From assembly GCF_045679545.1 (NCBI RefSeq), contig NZ_CP166195.1, positions 1,364,001 to 1,428,000 on the forward strand: a DNA stretch of 64,000 nucleotides, read 5' to 3'. Made by a program: the position numbers and the translations under genes. Positions 9,450 to 17,699 of the stretch are shown one piece after another. The DNA is from Enterovibrio sp045679545. GTDB lineage: Bacteria > Pseudomonadota > Gammaproteobacteria > Enterobacterales > Vibrionaceae. The stretch's first letter is position 1. Each line of letters opens with the position of its first letter. Under the pieces are notes generated by a model, which saw only the letters and a program-made list of their open reading frames with translations, had not been told where the DNA came from and made no database searches.

Positions 9450-9521
9450 CTGCCCTCTCTTCCTTGCTCTTTACGATTTCCCCTGTGCAAATTTATGGCC
9501 GCTTACGTCATCCGATTGGCA

Positions 9522-10145
9522 TTACTGCTTATCTGACAGAGCCAATTTCAGACCAAGTGCCGCAAAGCTACCCGCAAAAATGCGTTGCAGAAATGTAGAG
9601 ACGCGTTTTGAATGGATAACAATATCCCTAACACTTACCGCCAGTGCACCATATAGGATGAATACAAAAAAGGTCATGGCCATAAAAATGCTGCCCAAAA
9701 GCAGCATGTGGTCGGTTGGGTCTGCGACATTTTGGGGAACAAATTGTGGCAAGAATGCCATGAAAAACACCGTTAGCTTTGGGTTAAGAATGTTCATCAA
9801 GCAGCCTTTTAAGGCAATGTTGTACATGCTTTTCTTTTCGGCGCTTTCATCTATTGTGAGTGCACCACTGGCGCGCCACATAGAGATCGCCAAATACAAT
9901 AAGTAGGCAACACCCGCATACTTCACGATTTGAAAAGCCAATGCACTAGTGTGGAGAATGATCGCAAGGCCAGTGATACTCGCTATGAGTGATGGGATAA
10001 TACCAAATGTGCATCCTACTGACGCCCAGATACTTGCGCGTAAGCCCAAGAGTAGACCAGTAGAAACGGTATATAAGACACCGGTACCTGGTATCAGGAC
10101 AACGACTAAAGATGTTATAAGAAATTCGAGACTGACCATCATCAT
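9522..10145 (-). CDS. LysE/RhtB family amino-acid exporter
   Basis: The 207-residue, very hydrophobic protein has about six membrane segments. The N-terminus LITSLVVVLIPGTGVLYTVSTGLLLG carries the family PGP/PGT-type motif, and the central KGCLMNILNPKLTVFFMAFLPQF is the RhtB hallmark. The family exports amino acids such as homoserine, threonine, lysine or leucine; the substrate is not predictable here. Three consecutive Met codons (10145, 10142, 10139) are possible starts. It is monocistronic and convergent with viaA. Confidence 0.88.
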   Translation of the reverse strand: MMMVSLEFLITSLVVVLIPGTGVLYTVSTGLLLGLRASIWASVGCTFGIIPSLIASITGLAIILHTSALAFQIVKYAGVAYLLYLAISMWRASGALTIDESAEKKSMYNIALKGCLMNILNPKLTVFFMAFLPQFVPQNVADPTDHMLLLGSIFMAMTFFVFILYGALAVSVRDIVIHSKRVSTFLQRIFAGSFAALGLKLALSDKQ

Positions 10146-10255
10146 GCCTTTGTTAATCTTGTTTAATTCAGACTATCGTCTTTGCATGCCCGAAGACACG
10201 TCCTGAGCCGCGTATTGACACCATTATCAAAAATGCGTCATTGAGAATGCGTAAA

Positions 10256-10281
10256 ACGAAAAAAGCGGCCTAAGCCGCTTT
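10256..10281 (-). terminator. Terminator of the three-gene ABC importer operon
   Basis: An 8-bp stem, AAAGCGGC (10262-10269) with GCCGCTTT (10274-10281), has a 4-nt loop. On the minus strand six T residues follow. It lies 32 bp past the stop of the ATPase gene. Confidence 0.85.
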
Positions 10282-10312
10282 GGTGTTCGCTGGTTCAAAA
10301 AACAAGTCGTTG

Positions 10313-11107
10313 TTAGCTGAGAAGCAAGCTGTCATCGGCCAGTTCTTCACCACGCACTTTACTGAACATTTCCAGTAGATCTGGCACACCCATGTTAGCG
10401 CGTTTGCTTCCTGCAACATCAAGCACGATTTCACCTTGGTGAAGCATGACAGTGCGATCGCCACAGGCAAGGGCATCTTTCATTGAGTGAGTAACCATTA
10501 AGGCTGTCAACCCGAACTCGGTGATGACCTTCTTGGTTAAGTCGATGACAAATGCAGCCATGCGTGGATCGAGCGCAGCAGTGTGTTCATCAAGCAACAA
10601 CAGCTTACTGTCAGACAGTGTTGCCATGACGAGGCTCACTGCTTGACGTTGACCGCCAGAAAGTAAACCGATGCTGTCGCCAAGGCGATCTTCGAGTCCC
10701 AATCCAAGAATGGAAATACGATCTCTAAAGATCTCGCGTCGACTTTTCGTCAGCGCTTTATGCCATCCGCGATAAGCGCCTCGCTTAAATGCAAGCGCGA
10801 GATTTTCCTCAATCGTTAAAGACGCACATGTTCCCGCTAACGGATCCTGAAAAACGCGAGCCGCTAAACTGGCACGCTGGTGGACGTGTTGCTTAGTGAC
10901 ATCAATACCATCAATGATGACGTGACCACCAACCATCGGTGTTTCACCGCTGACAGCGCCAAGTAACGTCGATTTACCTGCACCATTTGAACCAATAATG
11001 GTAAGAAACTGATTTTTAGGGACGGTGAGTGACACGCTACGAAGCGCACGGTTTTCCAGCACAGTTCCAGGATTAAAAGTGACTTGAATGTCTTTTAGTT
11101 CAATCAT
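10313..11107 (-). CDS. ABC importer ATP-binding protein
   Basis: The 264-residue ATPase has Walker A GSNGAGKS, signature LSGGQRQAVSL, Walker B LLLLDEHTAAL and the switch His in VTHSMKD. It belongs to the branched-chain/sugar-like ATPases paired with BPD_transp_2 permeases. Its ATG overlaps the stop of the permease gene by 4 bp (10-kb operon, gene order substrate-binding protein, permease, ATPase). With those partners it powers uptake at the inner membrane. The substrate is set by the binding protein. Confidence 0.9.
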   Translation of the reverse strand: MIELKDIQVTFNPGTVLENRALRSVSLTVPKNQFLTIIGSNGAGKSTLLGAVSGETPMVGGHVIIDGIDVTKQHVHQRASLAARVFQDPLAGTCASLTIEENLALAFKRGAYRGWHKALTKSRREIFRDRISILGLGLEDRLGDSIGLLSGGQRQAVSLVMATLSDSKLLLLDEHTAALDPRMAAFVIDLTKKVITEFGLTALMVTHSMKDALACGDRTVMLHQGEIVLDVAGSKRANMGVPDLLEMFSKVRGEELADDSLLLS

Positions 11108-12015
11108 TTCGCCACCCCAGCGTCTTTCATTTTCTTATTTTTTTGGTATTGCTGACGCGCTTTTGGCGCAATCAATGCCAGTGCAACTAACAACGCAGTC
11201 ACCAGATTAAGATCAGACGCTTTCAAACCAAACATGCCAGAGCTTAAGGCGAAAGCAACAGCAAGACGGTAGAGCACTGAACCCAATATAACTGCCACAA
11301 CTGCCACCCACACTTTGCGCCCTGGGATCAGGGTTTGACCCAAGATGACAGAGGCGAGGCCAACAACAATGGTACCGACGCCTGAAGTGACATCAGCAAA
11401 GCTGTTCGTTTGCGCAAATAGCGCACCGGAAAAGCCGACAAAACCATTAGAGATGGCGAGACCAAAATAGGTGTAAAAAGCAGTGCTACCGCCTTGTGCC
11501 ATTACCATGCGCGCATTAACACCTGTCGCTCGCAGACCCAAGCCGAAGTCACTCGCCAGTAAGCGAATGACGAACAGGGCACTGAGGAGAACAAGAATGA
11601 AAACCACCAGTGGACGGGCATAGACTGGGTCGATGCCCATATTCTCAAACGGCGTTAGAATCGTATCGACACCGAGAAGTGCAATATTGGGGCGGCCCAT
11701 GATGCGGATGTTGATAGAAAACGCCGCGATCATGGTAAGAATACTGGCGAGCAGGTTCAGAATGCCGCATTTCACGGTAAGAAACGCCGTGATAAGCCCT
11801 GTTGCTGCACCAGCCAGAATGGCCGCGAATGTCGCGATCCAAGGGTCAATTCCGGAAATGATAAGCGTGGCTGCAACAGCAGCTCCCATAGGGAAGCTGC
11901 CATCTACAGTCAGATCCGGAAAATCGAGAACCCGAAAGGTAAGATATACGCCTAGAGCGACTAGGCCATAAACCAGACCTACTTCCAGCGTGCCAAAAAA
12001 GGCAATAGAGGTCAT
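11104..12015 (-). CDS. ABC importer permease (BPD_transp_2 / LivH-like)
   Basis: The 303-residue protein has about eight hydrophobic segments, beginning MTSIAFFGTLEVGLVYGLVALGVYLTFRVLDFPDLTVDGSF. That opening is typical of the single permeases paired with ABC_sub_bind proteins. The C-terminal tail is basic and cytoplasmic. It lies 17 bp downstream of the binding-protein gene and overlaps the ATPase start. Only one permease gene is present, so the channel is probably a homodimer. Confidence 0.9.
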   Translation of the reverse strand: MTSIAFFGTLEVGLVYGLVALGVYLTFRVLDFPDLTVDGSFPMGAAVAATLIISGIDPWIATFAAILAGAATGLITAFLTVKCGILNLLASILTMIAAFSINIRIMGRPNIALLGVDTILTPFENMGIDPVYARPLVVFILVLLSALFVIRLLASDFGLGLRATGVNARMVMAQGGSTAFYTYFGLAISNGFVGFSGALFAQTNSFADVTSGVGTIVVGLASVILGQTLIPGRKVWVAVVAVILGSVLYRLAVAFALSSGMFGLKASDLNLVTALLVALALIAPKARQQYQKNKKMKDAGVAK

Positions 12016-12032
12016 GTACTACTCCTACCTAA

Positions 12033-13001
12033 TTACTTTTCTATCGTCGTTGCGCGATCAAGCAGAGCCTGAGGTACGGTAATACCAAGCTTTTCTGCCG
12101 CTTTCAGATTGATCACTAGATCAGAACCAACGGCCACTTTCGCTGGCAATGCTGCGATTTCTTTGCCATCAAGCAGAGCGGCAACATAGTCAGCGGTTTG
12201 AACGCCTATTTGGTAGTAGTCAAAACCAAGTGCAGCCACTGCGCCATTGGGGATGTAAGACGTCGCGCCGCCAATGACGGGCTTTTTGGCTTGGTTTGCT
12301 GCGCCTACAAGGCCATCAATAGCGCTTGCCACTGTGTTATCCGTCGGTGCATAGATAACATCTGCTTTTGAAGCCACAATTTGTGCCGCTGATTGAACGT
12401 CAGCACTTCTCAAAGCCGTACCTTCAACCACAGTTAGGCCTTCTTTGTCTGCGGCTTCACGCAGCAATTCAACCAATGCCACAGCGTTTGATTCGCCAGG
12501 GTTATACACCACACCAATGGTGGTCATGTTGGGAAGTAACTCTTTTGCCAAAGCCACATGCTGTGCAACTGGAGAAAGATCAGACAAACCGGTGACGTTT
12601 GCGCTAGGTTTCGCCATATCTTTAATTAGCTTCGCGCCAACTGGGTCAGTCACAGCGGTGAATACAACCGGAATAGATTTGGTGGCAGCAACCAATGCTT
12701 GAGCGGAAGGCGTTGCGATACCGACAAGCACATCAGGGCTTTCACCAACATACTGACGAGCGATTTGCACGGCAATAGCAGGGTTGCCTTGTGCGGTTTG
12801 ATAAGAGAACTCCAGGTTTTCGCCATCGACATAACCTTTCGCTTTGAGGCCATCAAGCAGCCCTTGACGGGTAGCATCAAGCGCAGGGTGTTCCACAATT
12901 TGTGAAACGGCAACTTTGGCTGTTTCTGCTGAAACCACAAGAGGTGCAGTTAAAAGTGAAGTGGCACAGCAAGCCGATAAAAGTAGTTTGGAAATGTTCA
13001 T
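12033..13001 (-). CDS. ABC importer substrate-binding protein, ABC_sub_bind family (TrpX-like)
   Basis: The 322-residue precursor has a signal peptide ending at VVSAETA. It belongs to the ABC_sub_bind family (PF04392 type): IVEHPALDATRQGLLDGLKAKGY, then IATPSAQALVAATKSIPVVFTAVTDPVGAKL and VYNPGESNAVALVELL. Family members have been assigned to tryptophan/tyrosine uptake in Gram-positives, but substrates in gammaproteobacteria are mostly untested. The open frame extends to 13052. The ATG at 13001 has AGGGAG 6 nt upstream and starts directly at the signal peptide, so it is preferred. First gene of the operon. Confidence 0.88.
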   Translation of the reverse strand: MNISKLLLSACCATSLLTAPLVVSAETAKVAVSQIVEHPALDATRQGLLDGLKAKGYVDGENLEFSYQTAQGNPAIAVQIARQYVGESPDVLVGIATPSAQALVAATKSIPVVFTAVTDPVGAKLIKDMAKPSANVTGLSDLSPVAQHVALAKELLPNMTTIGVVYNPGESNAVALVELLREAADKEGLTVVEGTALRSADVQSAAQIVASKADVIYAPTDNTVASAIDGLVGAANQAKKPVIGGATSYIPNGAVAALGFDYYQIGVQTADYVAALLDGKEIAALPAKVAVGSDLVINLKAAEKLGITVPQALLDRATTIEK

Positions 13002-13752
13002 CTCGTTCTCCCTGATAAGTGACAATTGGTGGTGCACCAATCTAGCTGTCACGTGTTAATCCATTGTTATATCCAAAATTTCGCGTTAAATCAGTCACTA
13101 AAGTTGCAATCTAAGAGCAAGAGTGACGGTGGTGAAATGCGCTGCAATGCATATTTCCCGTTAACCTTATGAATAAAATAAGGATTTCAATATTGGTCAA
13201 ACTATACCCAAATAGATGCAATGTCGAGTTTTTAACCGGTTTCAAATGGAATTGTAGGCATATAAATATATAAAAAGTTAAAAAATAGTGAATAATTTGT
13301 CAGGGCTCGTGATTATAGGATGAGTATTCTTTTTATGAAAAAGTTTGATCTTTGCATGATAGGAGCGCAATTTTTACACTGTAAACCGAGGCTGATTTTG
13401 CGTCGCTTTCATGAATCGTCTTTCGGCTGGTATCACCTTTTGGATTTGAAATGGAAGATCCTGCTCTCATTTAGCAACACGCTCTACGTCATTGGCGGAA
13501 TTATAAGCAGGTTTGTGGGGCAAGCCAAAAAGCAAGAAATTTACCCTGCAATTATCTCATTCTGCATATATTATTTTTCGCGATAGCCTGTCTCTGCACT
13601 TAGCTCTCACCCGTTAGGTGACATTACTACACTTCAATAAAATTGAGATTTGGCCGAAGGGGATAATGCGCTGATGAGAATGAGATACGAGCTCGTACGC
13701 ATGTCATTTCCCCCTGCATTGGAATAATTCTGGTTCGCTCGGAGGCACAAGG
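13002..13752. other. Long divergent intergenic region with a structured stretch before nhaD
   Basis: This 750-bp region lies between the ABC operon and nhaD. An 88-codon frame at 13320-13586 has no good ribosome-binding site and no recognisable protein features, so it is not called. Visible elements are a 13-bp palindrome TTTACACTGTAAA at 13373-13385 and a set of nested complementary segments at 13659-13714 (listed separately). Promoters of both flanking units must lie here. Confidence 0.4.
13659..13714 (+). ncRNA. Possible structured leader RNA upstream of nhaD
   Basis: Nested complementary segments can fold into one hairpin: GGGG (13659-13662) with CCCC (13710-13714), ATGCG (13666-13670) with CGCAT (13698-13702), and an apical self-complementary TACGAGCTCGTA at 13686-13697. 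It ends about 40 nt before the nhaD start. No known riboswitch consensus was recognised, and the pairing could be chance. Confidence 0.25.
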
Positions 13753-15177
13753 ATGAAGCTTTTACTCGCGTTAACATTGCTATTTTCTAGCAATGTGTTC
13801 GCCACTGGCAGTGATGCTAACTATCTTGATTTAACACACTCATCGGTGGGTTATATTTCTCTTTTCATATTCGCAGCCGCATACACGTTAGTCATGTTGG
13901 AAGAACGGTTGCACCTACGAAAATCCAAGCCAGTTCTACTCGCTGCTGGCCTGATATGGCTTCTTATCGGTTTTGCTTATACCCAATCTGGGGACATTGA
14001 GGTTGCCAAGGCCGCCATTGAACACAATCTGTTGGAATATGCAGAACTGATGCTCTTTTTGTTGGTGGCGATGACCTACATATCTGCGATGGAAGAGAGG
14101 CGATTATTTGATGGGCTAAAATCGTGGATCCTTGGTAAAGGCTACGATCTTCGTCAGTTGTTTTGGATTACCGGCATTCTCTCATTCTTTATTTCCCCTA
14201 TTGCCGATAATTTAACCACGGCGCTTCTTATGTGTACTGTGGTCATGAAAATAGGGGCTGACAATCCTCGCTTTATTAACCTTGCATGTATCAACATTGT
14301 CATCGCTGCTAATGCTGGTGGGGCATTTAGCCCCTTTGGCGACATTACGACCTTGATGGTATGGCAGGCTGGCATCGTTAAGTTCAGTGCTTTTGGTAGT
14401 TTGTTTGTTCCTTCAGTGGTCAATTATGTATTGCCTGCATTTATCATGTCACTGTTCATTCCGAAAGAGCAGCCAAATGTTGTGCAGGAGTTTGTAGAGG
14501 TAAAGCGCGGTGCCAAACGTATTGTCGTGTTGTTTCTATTTACGATTGTGACTGCTGTTGGTTTCCATGGTCTTGTTCATTTTCCACCTGTCATCGGTAT
14601 GATGATGGGATTGGCCTATTTACAATTTTTTGGCTTCTACCTTCGCAAAACACTACCGCGTTCATTGGCAAGAAAACGAGCAGAGGCGCAAGCCAAGCAT
14701 GATGAAGCTGCACTGAAACGTTTGGGGTCAGTGGTTCCGTTTGATGTATTTAGAAGAGTGTCCCATGCAGAGTGGGATACCTTACTGTTTTTTTACGGTG
14801 TTGTTATGTGTGTCGGTGGTTTAAGTCTGATTGGTTACTTGAGTTTGGTATCCAACGTTATGTACCTGCAATGGGATCCAATTTGGGCCAACACCATCGT
14901 AGGCTTGCTTTCTGCCGTTGTAGATAATATTCCTGTCATGTTTGCCGTGCTCACCATGCAACCCGATATGTCACTTGGTAACTGGCTATTGGTTACCTTA
15001 ACAGCGGGTGTGGGTGGCAGTTTATTGTCACTGGGTTCGGCAGCAGGCGTTGCGTTGATGGGGCAAGCGAGAGGTATGTATACCTTCTTCGGCCACCTGA
15101 AATGGTCGCCTGTCATCTTGCTTGGGTATGTTGCTTCTATCCTTACGCACCTAGTGATAAACAGCGCGTATTTCTAG
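13753..15177 (+). CDS. nhaD: NhaD-type Na+/H+ antiporter
   Basis: The 474-residue polytopic membrane protein closely resembles Vibrio NhaD in length and composition. It has an N-terminal signal-like segment (SSNVFATGS), a hydrophobic core with FISPIADNLTTALLMCTVV, and a second half with VVDNIPVMFAVLTM and GGSLLSLGSAAGVALMGQARG. These two inverted-repeat discontinuous helices define the ion transporter superfamily site. NhaD exchanges Na+ or Li+ for protons at alkaline pH, which suits a marine organism. The ATG follows GGAGGCACAAGG. It is monocistronic. A 22-bp perfect palindrome is centred on the stop codon. Confidence 0.93.
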   Translation: MKLLLALTLLFSSNVFATGSDANYLDLTHSSVGYISLFIFAAAYTLVMLEERLHLRKSKPVLLAAGLIWLLIGFAYTQSGDIEVAKAAIEHNLLEYAELMLFLLVAMTYISAMEERRLFDGLKSWILGKGYDLRQLFWITGILSFFISPIADNLTTALLMCTVVMKIGADNPRFINLACINIVIAANAGGAFSPFGDITTLMVWQAGIVKFSAFGSLFVPSVVNYVLPAFIMSLFIPKEQPNVVQEFVEVKRGAKRIVVLFLFTIVTAVGFHGLVHFPPVIGMMMGLAYLQFFGFYLRKTLPRSLARKRAEAQAKHDEAALKRLGSVVPFDVFRRVSHAEWDTLLFFYGVVMCVGGLSLIGYLSLVSNVMYLQWDPIWANTIVGLLSAVVDNIPVMFAVLTMQPDMSLGNWLLVTLTAGVGGSLLSLGSAAGVALMGQARGMYTFFGHLKWSPVILLGYVASILTHLVINSAYF

Positions 15178-15186
15178 AAATACGCG
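15165..15186. repeat. 22-bp perfect palindrome across the nhaD stop codon
   Basis: Each half is CGCGTATTTCT read inward from either strand; the centre is the TAG stop. It is separate from the terminator that begins at 15199. It could be a second mRNA 3' hairpin or a protein-binding site. Confidence 0.7.
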
Positions 15187-15198
15187 AATTAATCAAAT

Positions 15199-15223
15199 AG
15201 CGACCGAATAAGGTCGCTTTTTT
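15199..15223 (+). terminator. Terminator after nhaD
   Basis: A 7-bp stem, AGCGACC (15199-15205) with GGTCGCT (15212-15218), has a 6-nt loop followed by five T residues. Confidence 0.85.
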
Positions 15224-15291
15224 GTGTTGAGCTATTGCCAGCAGTTTTGCAGAATAGACCCATCACGAATGGGTAACATATTGGAAATACA

Positions 15292-15750
15292 ATGATCTCG
15301 AAGTGGGCTGTACGTTTCTATCAAATGGCGGAACTTGTTGGTTCATGGAGTAAAGATCCATCAACGCAAGTCGGCGCAGTAATTACCAAGGGCAATCGCA
15401 TCGTTTCAGTGGGCTTCAATGGCTACCCTCATGGGATTTCTGACAGTGCTGATACTGATGATCGTGAAATGAAGCTGTTAAAAACACTCCATGCCGAAGA
15501 GAACGCTATCTTGTTCGCCAAACGTGACCTGTTTGAATGCGAAATATGGGTGACCCATTTTCCCTGTCCAAATTGCGCAGCGAAAATAATCCAAACGGGG
15601 ATGACCAAAGTTTTTTGCCCAGAGCAAAGTGAAGATTTTCTATCGCGATGGGGAGAGAAAATTAAAGTCAGCGCTGAGATGTTCGAACAAGCAGGGGTTG
15701 AAGTGAACTGGTTACCGTTAGCCGAGCTTCCACCAACACGCGACGTGTGA
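15292..15750 (+). CDS. Deoxycytidylate (dCMP) deaminase family protein
   Basis: The 152-residue zinc-dependent deaminase has the catalytic HAEENAI motif (about residues 66-72) and the PCPNCAAKI zinc motif (about 89-97). The N-terminus AELVGSWSKDPSTQVGAVI is the typical start of the ComEB/dCMP deaminase family, which converts dCMP to dUMP for thymidylate synthesis. It is short for phage-type allosteric enzymes. It follows the nhaD terminator and precedes ppiC by 64 bp, possibly with a shared transcript. Confidence 0.85.
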   Translation: MISKWAVRFYQMAELVGSWSKDPSTQVGAVITKGNRIVSVGFNGYPHGISDSADTDDREMKLLKTLHAEENAILFAKRDLFECEIWVTHFPCPNCAAKIIQTGMTKVFCPEQSEDFLSRWGEKIKVSAEMFEQAGVEVNWLPLAELPPTRDV

Positions 15751-15814
15751 CAGCGAGCGGGATATCGGTATAATCAGCGCCCATATCGAAACAGCAGTAG
15801 AATAGGGGTGCGTT

Positions 15815-16093
15815 ATGGCCAGCACTGCACATGCACTTCACATTTTGGTGAAGCACAAAGAACAAGCTGATGACATCATAGCCCAGCTTAAAAAAGGCGC
15901 AAAATTTCAAACGCTTGCGAAGAAATACTCAACATGTCCATCCGGCAAAAAAGGGGGCGATTTAGGTGAGTTTCGCAAAGGCCAAATGGTGCCACAGTTT
16001 GATAAAATTTGCTTTACGGGTGAGGTGCTGACACCTCACTTAGTGAAAACCAAGTTTGGTTGGCATGTTGTGAAGGTACTTTTTAGAACATAG
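15815..16093 (+). CDS. ppiC: PpiC-like parvulin peptidyl-prolyl isomerase
   Basis: The 92-residue single-domain parvulin begins ASTAHALHILVKHKEQADDI and contains YSTCPSGKKGGDLGEFRKGQMVPQFD, the family core. It ends FGWHVVKVLFRT. It has no signal peptide, so it is a cytoplasmic stand-alone rotamase like E. coli PpiC (93 residues). The ATG follows AGGGGTG. A 16-bp tandem repeat array starts at its stop codon. Confidence 0.93.
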   Translation: MASTAHALHILVKHKEQADDIIAQLKKGAKFQTLAKKYSTCPSGKKGGDLGEFRKGQMVPQFDKICFTGEVLTPHLVKTKFGWHVVKVLFRT

Positions 16094-16153
16094 TATTTTT
16101 AAAACATGGTATTTTTAAAACAACGCATTTTTAAAAGCATGGCATTTTTAAAC
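16089..16153. repeat. Four imperfect 16-bp tandem repeats after ppiC
   Basis: Units are CATAGTATTTTTAAAA (16089-16104), CATGGTATTTTTAAAA (16105-16120), CAACGCATTTTTAAAA (16121-16136) and, after one extra G, CATGGCATTTTTAAAC (16138-16153). A partial unit GTAGCATT follows, and a diverged one precedes the array inside ppiC. The array starts over the ppiC stop codon. Confidence 0.85.
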
Positions 16154-16192
16154 GTAGCATTCGGTGTTAGCTGATTCGCTGACGTTGGATAG

Positions 16193-16221
16193 AAAAAGAG
16201 GTGACAGCGTCACCTCTTTTT
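16193..16221. terminator. Bidirectional terminator between ppiC and the DUF3069 gene
   Basis: A 13-bp stem, AAAAAGAGGTGAC (16193-16205) with GTCACCTCTTTTT (16209-16221), has a 3-nt loop. T-runs are present on both strands, so it can serve both convergent genes. Confidence 0.88.
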
Positions 16222-16256
16222 TGTATGCAATTCGTACTGTTTATTTAAAAGCTGAA

Positions 16257-16691
16257 TTACTTCGTGAAGATTTCGCGGAATTCACGCTTCATTGCTGGTT
16301 TCAAGCGCGCTTGCTTAAGCTGTTTTGCTAAATCTTTCACGCAGTTGTGAAGAAGTTTGTCTAGCAAGCCAGCTTTGTAATCTTGCGTTTGCTCGTCAGT
16401 CATGTCATCAAACTTCATGTCCTGAGCTTCGGTCAAGAAATCAATACCAGCGTAGCTTTGGCTCAGGCTAACTAGGGCATGGAATTGCTCAAAGTTATCA
16501 AGAATGTTTTGTGCACTTGCTGGTAGGGTGTTCCACGTTTCGCGAACAACGTCTTCTGATGCTTCATGAACAGACGCTAGCATGGTGAACAGTTCAACTG
16601 GCACTTTTTCATATTTAATGACTTGCTGCAGCTCTGCAGACAGATCTTCCAGTTTTACAGTTTCTAGAGTTGGGTTAGCTTGTTCTGACAT
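16257..16691 (-). CDS. DUF3069 domain-containing protein
   Basis: The 144-residue, acidic, all-helical-looking cytoplasmic protein begins MSEQANPTLETVKLEDLSAELQQVIKYEKVPVELF and resembles the DUF3069 proteins of Vibrio. No catalytic motif is visible and no function is known. The Shine-Dalgarno (GGGA, 9 nt upstream) is modest. It is transcribed toward the bidirectional terminator at 16193-16221; the upstream neighbour is the bactofilin gene, 106 bp away on the same strand. Confidence 0.7.
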   Translation of the reverse strand: MSEQANPTLETVKLEDLSAELQQVIKYEKVPVELFTMLASVHEASEDVVRETWNTLPASAQNILDNFEQFHALVSLSQSYAGIDFLTEAQDMKFDDMTDEQTQDYKAGLLDKLLHNCVKDLAKQLKQARLKPAMKREFREIFTK

Positions 16692-16797
16692 CTTTAAAAT
16701 TCCCGATAATGCACAAAACTGCGCATCCTATCTCGCTTGTGGGTTAAGTCAACAGAAGATAGCCGAATCGACCATCGTTTGTCGACGATGTAGCCTA

Positions 16798-17226
16798 CTA
16801 GGCAGAAGCTTGCGCTTTTTTAGACTCAGATGATGGCTTAGCCTTTGTCGAGCTCTCTTCATTGACAACTTTCAGTGACGGCTCATCTTTGAGCTTGTTT
16901 TCGCCCATCAGGCAGCCACCTTTTTCGATGGTGAGCTGTTCACTTTCGATTCGGCCTTTCATTTTGCCATTGCCGAGAATATTCACTTCACGCGCAACAC
17001 ATGTACCTTCAACATACCCATTAATCGTGAGGTGTTCAGCGTAAATGTCGCCTTTGAAATGACCCGTTGAGGAGATGACAACATTGCGGGCACGGATGAT
17101 CGTGCCTTCACCTTGTCCGTCAAATTGAATATCACCATCCAAATCAAACTCGCCAAAAACTCGGCATTGTTTGGCGACCAATGACATTGACGGCATAGAC
17201 GCAGTGCTTTTACCAAAAAGCCCCAT
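16798..17226 (-). CDS. Bactofilin (polymer-forming cytoskeletal protein)
   Basis: The 142-residue protein has a central bactofilin beta-helix (about 15-115) with regular hydrophobic repeats: FGEFDLDGDIQFDGQGEG, VVISSTGHFKGDIYAEHLTINGYVEG, REVNILGNGKMKGRIESEQLTIEKGG. A charged Ser/Lys tail follows. Bactofilins self-assemble into nucleotide-free filaments that act in cell shape or polar localisation. The open frame runs to 17370, but AAGGAG lies 6 nt before the ATG at 17226 (MGLFGKST), so the short start is used. No peptidase M23 partner adjoins it. Confidence 0.88.
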   Translation of the reverse strand: MGLFGKSTASMPSMSLVAKQCRVFGEFDLDGDIQFDGQGEGTIIRARNVVISSTGHFKGDIYAEHLTINGYVEGTCVAREVNILGNGKMKGRIESEQLTIEKGGCLMGENKLKDEPSLKVVNEESSTKAKPSSESKKAQASA

Positions 17227-17699
17227 TTTCATCTCCTTAAATCGCTTCCACAACGGTTTGTGGGATGCGACTACTACTGAATTAGAATATTGGTCGGATT
17301 TTATATGAATTTTGGTAAACGGCGTGACAAAAATATTCTCCATTGAGGCTAAATCACATCGTTGCGACAAACTTACAGAGGTGTGTTCGGTATATGTGAC
17401 GATTTCGCCACGTCTTTAGGCGGATTGATAACGTTTATCTTTCACGCCATTCACAATAATACTCTCTCGCTAAAACATGGGATCTCGCAAATAAACACTG
17501 GGTGCAGGGCGTTTTCTTTTACCCAGATAAGGGGGCTGGATTCATATAAATTCCTCACAAAGAGTGGCTTACAAGGCCGATTGGTGAAAGATCTATCAGT
17601 CGTTTGTGTCTTTTACGCGTTTATCGACATAAGTGATTGATGGCCACCCGGTTGATTGCTATAACCTGCAGCTATAAGGATTTATTCAGAGGCATTACC
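17227..17699. other. Divergent intergenic region between bactofilin and YceH genes
   Basis: This 473-bp stretch contains only out-of-family open frames (for example 17362-17640), which lack ribosome-binding sites and protein features. It should carry both divergent promoters. No operator or RNA structure was recognised. Confidence 0.4.

Noticed and set aside
13373..13385. TyrR-box-like TTTACACTGTAAA upstream of the ABC importer
   Set aside because: A TyrR box needs TGTAAA-N6-TTTACA; here the arms are in reverse order with a one-base gap.
13320..13586. 88-codon open frame upstream of nhaD
   Set aside because: No ribosome-binding site, no recognisable domain, codon use poor; lies in a promoter-rich spacer.
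13670..13705. Hammerhead-ribozyme-like CTGATGAG followed by GTC
   Set aside because: The obligatory GAAA core strand between stems II and III is absent.
17362..17640. 92-codon frame in the bactofilin-yceH spacer
   Set aside because: No ribosome-binding site or protein features; likely random.
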